DNA of 64,000 nt from Humidesulfovibrio sp. (GTDB lineage: Bacteria; Desulfobacterota; Desulfovibrionia; Desulfovibrionales; Desulfovibrionaceae). The translations under genes were made by a program, and so were the position numbers. Location: NCBI RefSeq assembly GCF_030689645.1, contig NZ_JAUYFU010000048.1, positions 270,513 through 334,512 of the forward strand, read 5' to 3'. The notes under the pieces are model-generated. The model was not told where the DNA came from, made no database searches, and saw only the letters and a program-made list of their open reading frames with translations. This document shows positions 42,804 to 51,355 of this stretch, in pieces (position 1 is the stretch's first letter; every line of letters begins with the position of its first letter).

Positions 42804-45800
42804 ATGCCCATTGCCGAGCAAGACAAGGTCCGGGCCATACTCACCCGGTTCACACGGGAGACGATCCCGGATTATATCATCGAGAGTTCCAGCGCCATCC
42901 TTGAGTCTGATGGCGTGCAAAAGCTCGATATCCAACAACGCGACCAGTTTCTGGACGTGGACGGACAGGTGCAGGGTGAGGATTTCCAGATCTACACCTC
43001 CGAACTGGGGTTGAACCTCGCCGACGGCACCATCAACTCATACTGTAACTGCCCGGAATCATTCTCCGGTGTATGTCGCCACGTAGGGGCCACGGCCCTC
43101 AAGATGCTCAAGAGCCTCTCCGGCGACAAGAAGAAGTCCGATCTGCCCCGCCCTCGCACGGACTGGCGGCAGACCTTCCGCGTCTTCTTCTCCACCGAGC
43201 TTGAGGCCGAGCCAGGCAAGCACTATCTCGTTTTCCGCTTCTACCCGGAGCCTGGTCGGCTGCAGGTGGCCTTTGCACGCGCCCGTCAGAACAAAAGCGG
43301 CATCTCCGCTGTGCAACAGGATATCACCCTCGAACAGATCATAAAAAACCCGGACTGGTGCGAACTTTCCCCCGGCCTGCCAAAGGTCGCAGCCATGATC
43401 GCCCACCACCTGGACTACCAGGGGCACCGCGTGGAGCTGCCTGCGGGCCTGCATTCCTGGTTCTTCCGCGCCATAAAGAACGAGTACTACCTGTACCTGC
43501 GCGACACCGAAGCGCCCGTGCGCCTTGAGAACAAGACCTTACAGCTCAAGCTTTCCCCCCAACTTTCAGAGGACGGTCTGGGCTTCGACATCATGCTTTC
43601 CCGGGAGGATCGCCCCCCCTTCTCCATCCGCAAGGAGGACGAGATCTTCTTCTACGGACGGTTGCCGCTCTGGCTTTTTTGGAAGGGCAACTTCCACCCC
43701 GTGCAGACCGGGCTGGACCCCGAGCTCATCCAGGAAATGGTCGAGCAGGGGCCAATCATCCCGCACGCAGACATTTCCGAATATCTTGATCGCGTATGGA
43801 CAAAGATTCCAGTCTCCGACCTCTACGGCCAGGAGGACTTTCTGGAGCGCATGGGGCCGATCTTCCAGCCTGCGGAGTTCAACCCCAAGCTGTTCCTCGA
43901 CGAAGAGGGCAGCCTGCTCGTGCTCAAGATCCAGTGCGTGTACGAAACCGAACACGGAGAAGTCACCCTGCCCGGGCCCAACCCGGACCTGCAGACCGGC
44001 AGCTACCGCTTCGCGGACAAAAGCTACCTCATCCGCCGCGCCCAGGACGAAGAGGCCGTGCTCTTTGCAGAGCTCCAGCACATGGGCTTCCAGCCCAGAA
44101 GCAACCACACCTGGTTCATGGAGCAGGAAGCGGCCATCAACTTCCTGCTGGATTTCTACCCCATGCTGGTGGAGGGCTACCGCGTCTACGGCGAGCAGAA
44201 CCTGACCCGCTACAAGGTGCGCCTGACCAAGCCGCAGATCGTGGCCGAAGTTACAAGCGACGAAGAGAACAAGTGGTTCACCCTTGATCTCACCATCCAA
44301 TACGACGACCAGAAGGTGCCCATCGAAGACATCTGGCGCGCCTGGGTGCAGAAGAAGCGTTACGTGCAATTGAAGGACGGCTCGTACACGAGCTTGCCGG
44401 AATCCTGGCTCAGAAGGCTGGGGCACAAGCTCAAGGCCCTGGGCTTCGACCCTGAAAAGCCACCCCAGCGCAAGTTCCAGCAGTTCGAGGCCCCGGTGCT
44501 CGACAATCTGCTGGACGACATGCCTGGAGCGCGCACAGACGCGTATTTTGTGAAGCTGCGTGAAAAAATCAGCAACTTCCAACAGATTCGCCAACTTCCC
44601 CCGCCGCGCGGCCTGAACGCAACCTTGCGTCCCTATCAGCTGATGGGCATGTCATACATGAACTTCCTGCGCGAGTACGGCTTCGGCGGCATCCTGGCCG
44701 ACGAGATGGGGCTGGGCAAGACCGTGCAGACTCTGTCCTTCGTGCTCTCGCTCATCGAACGCGGCATCACCGGCCCCTGCCTCATCGTGGTGCCCACCAG
44801 CGTGCTGCCCAACTGGGAACGCGAGGCCGCGAAGTTCGTGCCGAGCGTGCGACGCCTCACCATCTATGGGGCAAAGCGCGACGACCTGTTCGCGCGCATC
44901 AAGGACTCTGACATCGTCATCACCACTTACGCATTGCTCCGGCGCGACCTGGAGGAACTGACCAAGTACAAGTACTTGGTGGTGATTCTTGACGAGGCCC
45001 AAAACATCAAGAACCCCAACACCATCACAGCGCGTTCCGTACGCAGGCTTGACGCCGAGATGCGTCTGTGCCTTTCGGGCACGCCCATTGAGAACAATCT
45101 GTTCGAGCTTTGGAGCCTGTTCGAGTTCCTCATGCCCGGCTTCCTCGGCTCGCAGCACGCCTTCCAACGCGGCATAGTAAAGCCCATCAAGGACGCTGAC
45201 GAGGAAACTCTCAACTACCTTCGTTCACGCGTGAAGCCCTTCATTCTGCGGCGCACCAAGAGCGAAGTGGCCAAGGACCTGCCCCCAAAGATCGAAACCA
45301 CGCATTACTGCGAACTGGCCGACGAGCAGCGCGACCTCTACGGCGCGCTGGCAGCCAAGCTCAAGGAGCAGGTGCTGCGCGACGTGGACGAAAAGGGATT
45401 GGCAAAGAGCCAGATGTCCATTCTGGACGCGCTTCTCAAGCTGCGCCAAATCTGCTGCCATCCGAGGCTGCTCAAGCTCGACATCCCCGGCATCAACACC
45501 AACCTTCCGTCCGGCAAGTTCGACGCCTTCAAGGATCTTGTGACGGACATTGTGGACGGTGGCCACAAGGTGCTGGTCTTCTCGCAGTTCGTGCAGATGC
45601 TGCACATCATCCGTTCCTGGCTGCAAATCCGCGAGGTGCCCTTTGCCTATCTCGACGGATCGAGCAAGGACCGCTTTGAGCAGGTGGACAAGTTCAACGA
45701 TACGCCGGAGATCCCTATCTTCCTGATTTCACTCAAGGCTGGCGGCACCGGGCTCAACCTGACCTCTGCCGATTATGTCATACACTACGACCCGTGGTGG

Positions 45801-46016
45801 AACCCGGCTGTGGAGAATCAGGCCACGGACCGCACACACCGCATTGGCCAGAAGCGGCAGGTGTTCGCCTACAAAATGATCTGCCAGAACACGGTGGAAG
45901 AGAAGATATTGAAGCTTCAGGAGATGAAGAAGGACGTGGCCGAGTCCATTATCCCAGGCCAGTCCGCCTTCAAGTCCCTCACCCGGGATGACCTTGAGAT
46001 GCTTTTTGAGGTTTAG
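42804..46016 (+). CDS. SWIM zinc-finger SNF2 helicase-like ATPase
   Basis: A 1070-residue bacterial SNF2/Rad54-type double-stranded DNA translocase, often annotated as DEAD/DEAH helicase. The N-terminus has a SWIM zinc finger (YCNCPESFSGVCRH, about residues 75-90), a DNA/protein-binding motif. A long non-catalytic region follows, then the motor from about residue 610: Walker A LADEMGLGKTVQ, Walker B LDEAQNIKNP, motif III LSGTPIENNLFELWSLFEF and motif VI ATDRTHRIGQKRQV. A role in nucleic-acid remodelling or RNA polymerase recycling (as for RapA) is possible but not shown. The gap upstream holds the divergent solute-binding gene. The start follows AAGGGAG with a spacing of about 14 bases. Confidence 0.92.
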   Translation: MPIAEQDKVRAILTRFTRETIPDYIIESSSAILESDGVQKLDIQQRDQFLDVDGQVQGEDFQIYTSELGLNLADGTINSYCNCPESFSGVCRHVGATALKMLKSLSGDKKKSDLPRPRTDWRQTFRVFFSTELEAEPGKHYLVFRFYPEPGRLQVAFARARQNKSGISAVQQDITLEQIIKNPDWCELSPGLPKVAAMIAHHLDYQGHRVELPAGLHSWFFRAIKNEYYLYLRDTEAPVRLENKTLQLKLSPQLSEDGLGFDIMLSREDRPPFSIRKEDEIFFYGRLPLWLFWKGNFHPVQTGLDPELIQEMVEQGPIIPHADISEYLDRVWTKIPVSDLYGQEDFLERMGPIFQPAEFNPKLFLDEEGSLLVLKIQCVYETEHGEVTLPGPNPDLQTGSYRFADKSYLIRRAQDEEAVLFAELQHMGFQPRSNHTWFMEQEAAINFLLDFYPMLVEGYRVYGEQNLTRYKVRLTKPQIVAEVTSDEENKWFTLDLTIQYDDQKVPIEDIWRAWVQKKRYVQLKDGSYTSLPESWLRRLGHKLKALGFDPEKPPQRKFQQFEAPVLDNLLDDMPGARTDAYFVKLREKISNFQQIRQLPPPRGLNATLRPYQLMGMSYMNFLREYGFGGILADEMGLGKTVQTLSFVLSLIERGITGPCLIVVPTSVLPNWEREAAKFVPSVRRLTIYGAKRDDLFARIKDSDIVITTYALLRRDLEELTKYKYLVVILDEAQNIKNPNTITARSVRRLDAEMRLCLSGTPIENNLFELWSLFEFLMPGFLGSQHAFQRGIVKPIKDADEETLNYLRSRVKPFILRRTKSEVAKDLPPKIETTHYCELADEQRDLYGALAAKLKEQVLRDVDEKGLAKSQMSILDALLKLRQICCHPRLLKLDIPGINTNLPSGKFDAFKDLVTDIVDGGHKVLVFSQFVQMLHIIRSWLQIREVPFAYLDGSSKDRFEQVDKFNDTPEIPIFLISLKAGGTGLNLTSADYVIHYDPWWNPAVENQATDRTHRIGQKRQVFAYKMICQNTVEEKILKLQEMKKDVAESIIPGQSAFKSLTRDDLEMLFEV

Positions 46017-46043
46017 CCTTCCAGAAGGGACCATCTCCACACA

Positions 46044-46937
46044 ATGAACATCATTACGCTCTACCTAGTGCATCTCTTCGATACGATTCAGGCACATGCC
46101 GAATCCGAGGTGACGCGCCGACGCGTTGGAAAGGGGCTCATCCTCTTTTTTCTTGGAACGCTTACGCTCATTGAGCTGAACACCTTGGGACTCCTCCCCG
46201 AATGGCTGTCCTCGCATGTGTCCATGAACCGCTTTCATGCCGTGACCCAGACCTTCACCCTGGTGCTGGTGCTCGAAGTGGTTGACCTGATTTTTTCGCT
46301 GCCACGGTCCACCTCGCGTGCGGTAGCAAAGCAATTCGAGATCCTGGCGCTCATTCTCTTACGCAACGCATTCAAGGAACTCACGAACCTTCCTGTGCCG
46401 ATTGAGGTCATCGGCCACACCGATGTGCTCATCCGCCTAGCTGCAAATGGGGCTGGAGCCCTCGTCGTCTTCGTACTGCTGGGGGCCTACAAATACGCAC
46501 AACGGTGCGCACCGCGCCATTGGGCCCCGGAAATACTGACAAAATTCATAACAGCCAAAAAGCTGGTGGCCTTGCTGCTGCTCGGCGCCTTCATCTTCAT
46601 GGGGGTCTACGACAGCTACCTACTGCTGAGCGGGCAGCCCACCTTCGACATCTTCCACGACTTCTACACGCTGCTCATCTTCACGGACATTCTCATCGTT
46701 CTCATCGCCCAGCGATATATGCCTGAATTTCATGCTATTTTTAGAAATTCCGGGTTCGCACTCTCCACATTGTTCATCCGCATGGCCCTGACGGCAGACA
46801 CCATACTCTCGGTGATTATGGGCGTTGGCGCCATGGTCTTTGCCTTGGGCCTCACCTATGCCTCCAACCGCTTCTACGCCATAACCTCCCATCCGGCAGC
46901 AGGCGCCCCATGTCCCCTTCCGGGTTCTCGAAAGTAG
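46044..46937 (+). CDS. Multi-pass membrane protein of unknown function
   Basis: I do not recognise the family. The 297 residues have about six hydrophobic helices (around 28-50, 70-90, 128-150, 175-197, 205-225 and 245-275), with basic loops between them (for example KYAQRCAPRHW). The pattern slightly recalls PsiE-like phosphate-starvation proteins, but no diagnostic motif supports it. The start lies 27 bases after the SNF2 stop, with AGAAGGGA some 14 bases before the ATG. The end overlaps the start of the DUF3783 gene by 28 bases, so it is probably in an SNF2-membrane protein-DUF3783 transcript. Confidence 0.75.
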   Translation: MNIITLYLVHLFDTIQAHAESEVTRRRVGKGLILFFLGTLTLIELNTLGLLPEWLSSHVSMNRFHAVTQTFTLVLVLEVVDLIFSLPRSTSRAVAKQFEILALILLRNAFKELTNLPVPIEVIGHTDVLIRLAANGAGALVVFVLLGAYKYAQRCAPRHWAPEILTKFITAKKLVALLLLGAFIFMGVYDSYLLLSGQPTFDIFHDFYTLLIFTDILIVLIAQRYMPEFHAIFRNSGFALSTLFIRMALTADTILSVIMGVGAMVFALGLTYASNRFYAITSHPAAGAPCPLPGSRK

Positions 46938-47335
46938 GCGCAAGCGCAAGGAAGCGGATTTACGGTCCGCGCTCTGTACTCGTGTGCGGCTATACGGTCT
47001 CAGAGCAAGATGCGCTTCTGGCTATGATGGAGCGCTTCCGCCTGACCGACCTGCCTGCCCTTTTCGCTACGGGCGACGACATGGACCGCACGCTTTCGGA
47101 ACTGCTGTCCCTCGCCCCGCCGCATGGGCGCGGCCAGGACAGCCCGCTGCCTCGCGCTATCATTCTTGCTGGCATCACCGAGAAAGAGCTCTCGACCTTC
47201 ATGGCCGCCTGGAAACACCTGGGCCTGCCGCGCCAAAACTGGGCCACCCTCACCCCCACGTCTGAAACCTGGAGCCTCATTGATCTTCTCACCGAGTTGG
47301 ATCTTGAGCGCATCGCCATGAGCAGCAAAAGCTGA
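46910..47335 (+). CDS. DUF3783 protein
   Basis: A 141-residue soluble protein matching DUF3783: an initial strand VLVCGYTVSEQDALLAMM, a central AIILAGITEKELSTFMAAW and a C-terminal block WATLTPTSETWSLIDLLTEL. Members are common in Desulfovibrionales and Clostridia; their function is unknown. The first 20 residues (basic, Ser/Arg/Gly-rich) are unlike the family, and the ribosome site before 46910 is weak, so the true start may be a non-ATG codon further in. It overlaps the upstream membrane-protein gene by 28 bases. Confidence 0.72.
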   Translation: MSPSGFSKVGASARKRIYGPRSVLVCGYTVSEQDALLAMMERFRLTDLPALFATGDDMDRTLSELLSLAPPHGRGQDSPLPRAIILAGITEKELSTFMAAWKHLGLPRQNWATLTPTSETWSLIDLLTELDLERIAMSSKS

Positions 47336-47416
47336 GCAAAGACCTCTCCCGATCATCCCCGCCTTTGCAAGAGTCCGCATCAATAGCATGCATACGGAAC
47401 TTCCCCGGAATTAATA

Positions 47417-47445
47417 TTGATTCTGGCTGTGCTACATGCTAACTT
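47417..47445 (+). promoter_or_regulatory. Candidate promoter for the Cache chemoreceptor
   Basis: TTGATT (47417-47422), 17 bases, then TAACTT (47440-47445), in the AT-rich 192-bp gap before the chemoreceptor gene. No sigma28 or sigma54 motif was found there. Confidence 0.4.
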
Positions 47446-47527
47446 TTCATAGTTTCCCTTTTTACGATGTCACGTCGAGTATTGCGTTCACAAATAGCCC
47501 TGTAGCCCACTAGTCTTTGGAGGAATT

Positions 47528-49564
47528 ATGAAGTTAGGACTGCGCTCCAAACTATTGATTCCCGCTTTAAGCGCCGTCATCATCTGTATGGCCATGGCAG
47601 GCTACTTTTCCGCAAAGAGAGCCTCCGACGAGTTGTGGTCTGAGCTTATCAATGCTTCAAGCGTTCTTGCAAAGAATCTTGCGGACAACGTCGGCACCTT
47701 CGCCGGTGACGTGCGCGCAGCAGTTGTGCTACAATCACACAATTCAATGCTAATCCGTGCGGTTACAACTCCAAACGCCGCGAACGTAGAAGACGCCCGT
47801 CAAGCCCTGGTGGACCTCGTCAAATTTGATCCTTCCATACAAGGCGTCAACGTGCTTGATACTTCGGGGGAAGTGCTGTTTGGCGATGACCCGAAGGCCA
47901 AGGGAAACTTCGCCGACCGCGACTACTTCAAAAAGGCCATCACGGGCGAAGCCAACATCTCAGAGCCAACCATGAGCCGCGTGACCAACAAGCCGGTGTT
48001 CATCGCCGCCGCGCCGCTCAAATCTGGCGGAAAAATCCTCGGCATCGTGTACGCCCGCGTGGACCTCGGACGTTTCTCGGAAGACATCGTGGCCCCGGTG
48101 AAGGTTGGGCAAAGCGGCTATGCCTACATGATCAGCAAGACCGGCGTGGTGTTCAGCCACCCTGACAAGAGCCTCCTGCTCAAGCTCAAGCTTGCCGAGA
48201 CCGAATGGGGCAAGAAGCTCATCAGCGACGAAGCCGGGTCCATTAGCTACAATGAGGCCGGAGTTGCAAAGACCGCAGTATTCGCTCGTGACAAGACCAC
48301 GGGATGGAGCGCGGTCATCACTGTCAGCAACCACGACATATCCAAGGCGTCCAGCAACGTCCGCAACGCCAGCATGCTCTTCGGCGCGCTAGGCATCGTG
48401 CTGGTCTGCGGAGCCATCGTTGTCATCCTGAATCACATGTTGCGCGCCCTGGCTGGCTGCGTGCTTTTCTCCGAAACAGTCGCGTCAGGAAATCTCGACC
48501 ACAAACTGGATGTTGAACGCAGCGACGAACTGGGCCGACTCGCGGACTCGTTGCGCAAGATGGTCGGCAGCCTCCGCGAGATGATAGCAATGGCGCAGCA
48601 GAAAACCACAGAAGCCGAACAGCAAACGGAACTGGCAAGAAAAGCTACGGACGAAGCCGAGACAGCAAAAGCAGAGGCTGAGCAAGCCAAGCGTGCCGGC
48701 ATGCTTCATGCCGCTCAGCAACTTGAAGGCATAGTAGAGATTGTAACCTCGGCCTCAACAGAGCTATCTTCCCAAATCGAGGAATCAAGCCACGGAGCCG
48801 AGACCCAAGCTGCCCGCGTGAGCGAGACGGCAACTGCCATGGAAGAAATGACGGCAACAGTCATTGAAGTCGCGAAGAACGCCAGCCAGGCGGCTGAAAC
48901 AGCGGGTGGCGCTCGGACGAAGGCTCAACACGGCTCACAGATCGTCAGCAAGGTCGTGTCCAGCATGAGCGAAGTTCAGGTGCAGTCAAACCAACTGAAG
49001 GGCGACATGGCTCGCCTGGGCAAGCAGGCCGAGGACATTGGCCGCATCATGACGGTCATCACGGACATCGCCGACCAGACCAACCTGCTGGCCCTCAATG
49101 CCGCCATCGAGGCCGCCCGCGCCGGTGACGCCGGGCGCGGCTTCGCCGTAGTCGCCGACGAAGTGCGCAAACTGGCCGAGAAGACAATGGCGGCCACGAA
49201 GGAGGTGGGTGACGCCATCAGCGTCATCCAGCAGAGCACGCGGCTCAATGTGGAGAATGTCGACAAGTCGGTGCAGCTTATTGAGACCGCCACGGGCCTG
49301 GCTCAGGAGTCAGGCGTTGCGCTTGGTGAAATTGTCCATCTCGTCGATTCTGCATCAGATCAGGTACGCTCCATTGCAACCGCCAGCGAGGAGCAGTCAG
49401 CGGCCAGCGAAGAAATCAACCGCTCCATCGAGCAGGTCAACATCATCTCCGCCGAGACCTCGAAAGCCATGAACGAGGCGGCCAAGGCCGTAAGCGAACT
49501 GGCTGAGCAGTCGCTGAAGCTGAAGAGCCTCATCACCAAGCTGGAGCATGAGGGGCGGGGGTAA
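47528..49564 (+). CDS. Cache-HAMP methyl-accepting chemotaxis protein
   Basis: A 678-residue transmembrane chemoreceptor of standard layout. Membrane helix 1 is about residues 7-28. The periplasmic double Cache sensor (about 30-280) shows [38 protein letters not shown] and [10 protein letters not shown]. Helix 2 is about 282-305, then HAMP (about 305-360), coiled coil, and the signalling domain with the tip [20 protein letters not shown] near 520. GGAGG lies 5 bases before the ATG. The core of the signalling domain is very like that of the other chemoreceptor in the window, which lacks a periplasmic sensor. There is no C-terminal CheR-binding pentapeptide. Its ligand is unknown; Cache domains often bind amino or carboxylic acids. 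Confidence 0.95.
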   Translation: MKLGLRSKLLIPALSAVIICMAMAGYFSAKRASDELWSELINASSVLAKNLADNVGTFAGDVRAAVVLQSHNSMLIRAVTTPNAANVEDARQALVDLVKFDPSIQGVNVLDTSGEVLFGDDPKAKGNFADRDYFKKAITGEANISEPTMSRVTNKPVFIAAAPLKSGGKILGIVYARVDLGRFSEDIVAPVKVGQSGYAYMISKTGVVFSHPDKSLLLKLKLAETEWGKKLISDEAGSISYNEAGVAKTAVFARDKTTGWSAVITVSNHDISKASSNVRNASMLFGALGIVLVCGAIVVILNHMLRALAGCVLFSETVASGNLDHKLDVERSDELGRLADSLRKMVGSLREMIAMAQQKTTEAEQQTELARKATDEAETAKAEAEQAKRAGMLHAAQQLEGIVEIVTSASTELSSQIEESSHGAETQAARVSETATAMEEMTATVIEVAKNASQAAETAGGARTKAQHGSQIVSKVVSSMSEVQVQSNQLKGDMARLGKQAEDIGRIMTVITDIADQTNLLALNAAIEAARAGDAGRGFAVVADEVRKLAEKTMAATKEVGDAISVIQQSTRLNVENVDKSVQLIETATGLAQESGVALGEIVHLVDSASDQVRSIATASEEQSAASEEINRSIEQVNIISAETSKAMNEAAKAVSELAEQSLKLKSLITKLEHEGRG

Positions 49565-49620
49565 GAAAATCCCAAAATGGGCTGCGCAACGCTCGGATCT
49601 CCTCACGCCGACCACAAGCA

Positions 49621-49655
49621 AAAGGTCCGGTCTGTAACGCACAGACCGGACCTTT
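49621..49655. terminator. Perfect 15-bp inverted repeat, bidirectional terminator
   Basis: AAAGGTCCGGTCTGT (49621-49635), a 5-base loop, then ACAGACCGGACCTTT (49641-49655). It lies between the converging chemoreceptor and ssb genes, with short A and T runs at its ends, and can serve both. Confidence 0.8.
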
Positions 49656-49731
49656 CATTTACCGCGATGCTTTGTGAAAAAGCGGCATCCTCAGCGAAGC
49701 CAGGGGACAACGCGCCCCATGAGATGATCGC

Positions 49732-50259
49732 TTAGAACGGCACGTCATCCATGCCGCTGGCCTCGGACGGGAACGCAGGACCAAGGTCCTCATCATCGTG
49801 GAACTGCGGCTTGCCGCCGCCCTGCTGCTGCTGGCCGCGCCCACCCTGAGGCGCCATGCCGCCCTGCGGACGCATGCCGCTGCTGCCCGTTCCAGCACCA
49901 GCGCCGCCGCCTTCGCCGCCTTGCTGGCGTCCGCCAAGGGACTGCACGCGGTTGGCGACGACCTCAGTGGAATAGCGGTCCTGGCCGTCCTTGTCCTGCC
50001 ACTTGCGGGTCTGCAGGCGGCCTTCGATCATGACCAGCGCGCCCTTGCCAAGGTAGTTGCTGCAAAACTCGGCGTCTTTGCCCCAGGCCACGACAGTGTG
50101 CCATTCCGTGCGGTCGGTCCACTGGCCGGACTTGTCCTTGAAGCGCTCGCTGGTGGCCATGCGCAGGTTGGCCACGGGCTGACCGGACTGGGTGTAGGAA
50201 ATTTTCGGATCCTGCCCAAGGTGTCCAACAAGAATTACTTTATTCAGGCTGCCAGCCAT
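49732..50259 (-). CDS. ssb: Single-stranded DNA-binding protein
   Basis: Coats single-stranded DNA and recruits repair and replication proteins. The 175 residues have the OB-fold core (about 1-110: [51 protein letters not shown]), a Gly/Gln-rich disordered linker (about 115-155) and the acidic tip MDDVPF that binds partners. AAGGAG lies 8 bases before the ATG. It is the last gene of the long minus-strand run from motA, 55 bases after the preceding gene, so it may have its own promoter in that gap; a TTGACG there lacks a good -10. RecR and the RecD2-like helicase elsewhere in the window are plausible functional partners. Confidence 0.97.
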   Translation of the reverse strand: MAGSLNKVILVGHLGQDPKISYTQSGQPVANLRMATSERFKDKSGQWTDRTEWHTVVAWGKDAEFCSNYLGKGALVMIEGRLQTRKWQDKDGQDRYSTEVVANRVQSLGGRQQGGEGGGAGAGTGSSGMRPQGGMAPQGGRGQQQQGGGKPQFHDDEDLGPAFPSEASGMDDVPF

Positions 50260-50314
50260 TTTTTCGCTCCTTGAAATATTTGGCGTTCAACGCACATGCG
50301 AAAGCACACGTCAA

Positions 50315-50680
50315 TTAATCCTGCCCAGGCAGGCTCTTAAGCTTTCGCGCGTCCTGCTCGGCCTCGTCCAGGGCCTCTTCGATCTCGTCCGTTGCGGTGT
50401 TCGCCGCGCGGGCGTTCCATTCGGCAAGGGCTGCTGTCAGACGCTCGCGCGCTGCGGCTGCGCGGCGCAAAGAATCTCCCAGGGCATTCTGGGCAGGCTC
50501 TGGCAGCACGCCCATGTCCAGGCGGTCGGCCAGATTGTCCACCAGCTCAAGAACGCCCCGCTCCTGCTTCAACAACACAGGAGGGCTGAAGCCCAAAGCC
50601 ACTAAACGCGGCCAGCGTTTCTCCACCTCAGCCGGATCAAAGGTCCAGGCCGAAACGCGGATTTGCAGGGTGCGGCCCAC
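50315..50680 (-). CDS. Hypothetical protein of the carboxylase cluster
   Basis: I do not recognise the family. The GTG ending at 50680 lies 2 bases after the stop of the biotinyl protein with AGGA about 8 bases upstream, and gives 121 residues; a longer frame to 50758 only re-reads that gene. The start (VGRTLQIRVSAWTFDPAEVE) is followed by a helical region with many Ala, Glu and Arg, and the end is acidic (DEIEEALDEAEQDARKL). The tight spacing to the biotin-carboxylase genes suggests a structural or regulatory partner, but nothing in the sequence shows a catalytic motif. Confidence 0.65.
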   Translation of the reverse strand: MGRTLQIRVSAWTFDPAEVEKRWPRLVALGFSPPVLLKQERGVLELVDNLADRLDMGVLPEPAQNALGDSLRRAAAARERLTAALAEWNARAANTATDEIEEALDEAEQDARKLKSLPGQD

Positions 50681-50682
50681 TG

Positions 50683-51333
50683 CTAGTCCTGCTCTTCCCA
50701 CTCGCCCTGAACGCGGCTGACGACGTCCTGGATGAGGGACAGCTGGGATTCCTGGCACACGCCGATGAGCGGCTGGCCGCCGTCCACGTTGTCGCCCTGC
50801 TGGAAGTACACGGCGTAGATGATGCCTTCCGGACCGCTGTAGGCCAGCGGGGTCTCGCGCTTCATGCGGGAGACGATGAACATCTCCATGCCTTCGCGGG
50901 GCTTAACGGACTGTTCGCCGCCCGCCTTGATCTTGGCGTCGATCTCGGGAACGAAATAGTATTTTGCGCGCTCCGGGGCGCAGAACAGGTGCAGCGCCTT
51001 TTTCAAGATGCGGGCGATGACTTCTTCTTTGGACAAAAAGTGGCGGATGGTGATCAGGCGCTCTCCGGCCTCCACGAACTTGCCCTCAAAGTCGCTGGCG
51101 ATGTCGGTCACCACGCCTTTCTGCGTGGCGCAGATGGGCTTTTTGTTCTTCTCGCGGGTCAGATTGGCGAGCAGCGTACCCGGCTTCTCGTTCCATTTAC
51201 CGGTAGGGCCAAGAACCCGGTCGCCGGTATTGAGGCCCACGAACTGGACGATGCCGGTGTGCGGGGTTCTGACCTCGATCTCCTCATAGGGAGAAGCCTT
51301 CAGTTCCTCGAGCAATTCCTTGACGTTCAGCAA
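50683..51333 (-). CDS. Biotinyl/lipoyl-attachment protein of the carboxylase
   Basis: Probable biotin carrier for the carboxylase encoded upstream. The 216 residues contain two hammerhead-like segments. The first, about residues 15-105 (VRTPHTGIVQFVGLNTGDRV ... GERLITIRHF), lacks an acceptor motif. The second, about 145-200, has VSRMKRETPL, where BCCP has EAMKM, then GIIYAVYFQQGDNVDGGQPL. The Met-Lys pair is kept, so biotinylation is plausible, but the flanking residues are atypical. The start is a TTG ending at 51333 with AAGAGGAAC 8 bases upstream. It is 22 bases after the carboxyltransferase gene and 2 bases before the small hypothetical gene. Confidence 0.78.
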   Translation of the reverse strand: MLNVKELLEELKASPYEEIEVRTPHTGIVQFVGLNTGDRVLGPTGKWNEKPGTLLANLTREKNKKPICATQKGVVTDIASDFEGKFVEAGERLITIRHFLSKEEVIARILKKALHLFCAPERAKYYFVPEIDAKIKAGGEQSVKPREGMEMFIVSRMKRETPLAYSGPEGIIYAVYFQQGDNVDGGQPLIGVCQESQLSLIQDVVSRVQGEWEEQD

Positions 51334-51355
51334 AGTCGGTTCCTCTTGTTCTTTT

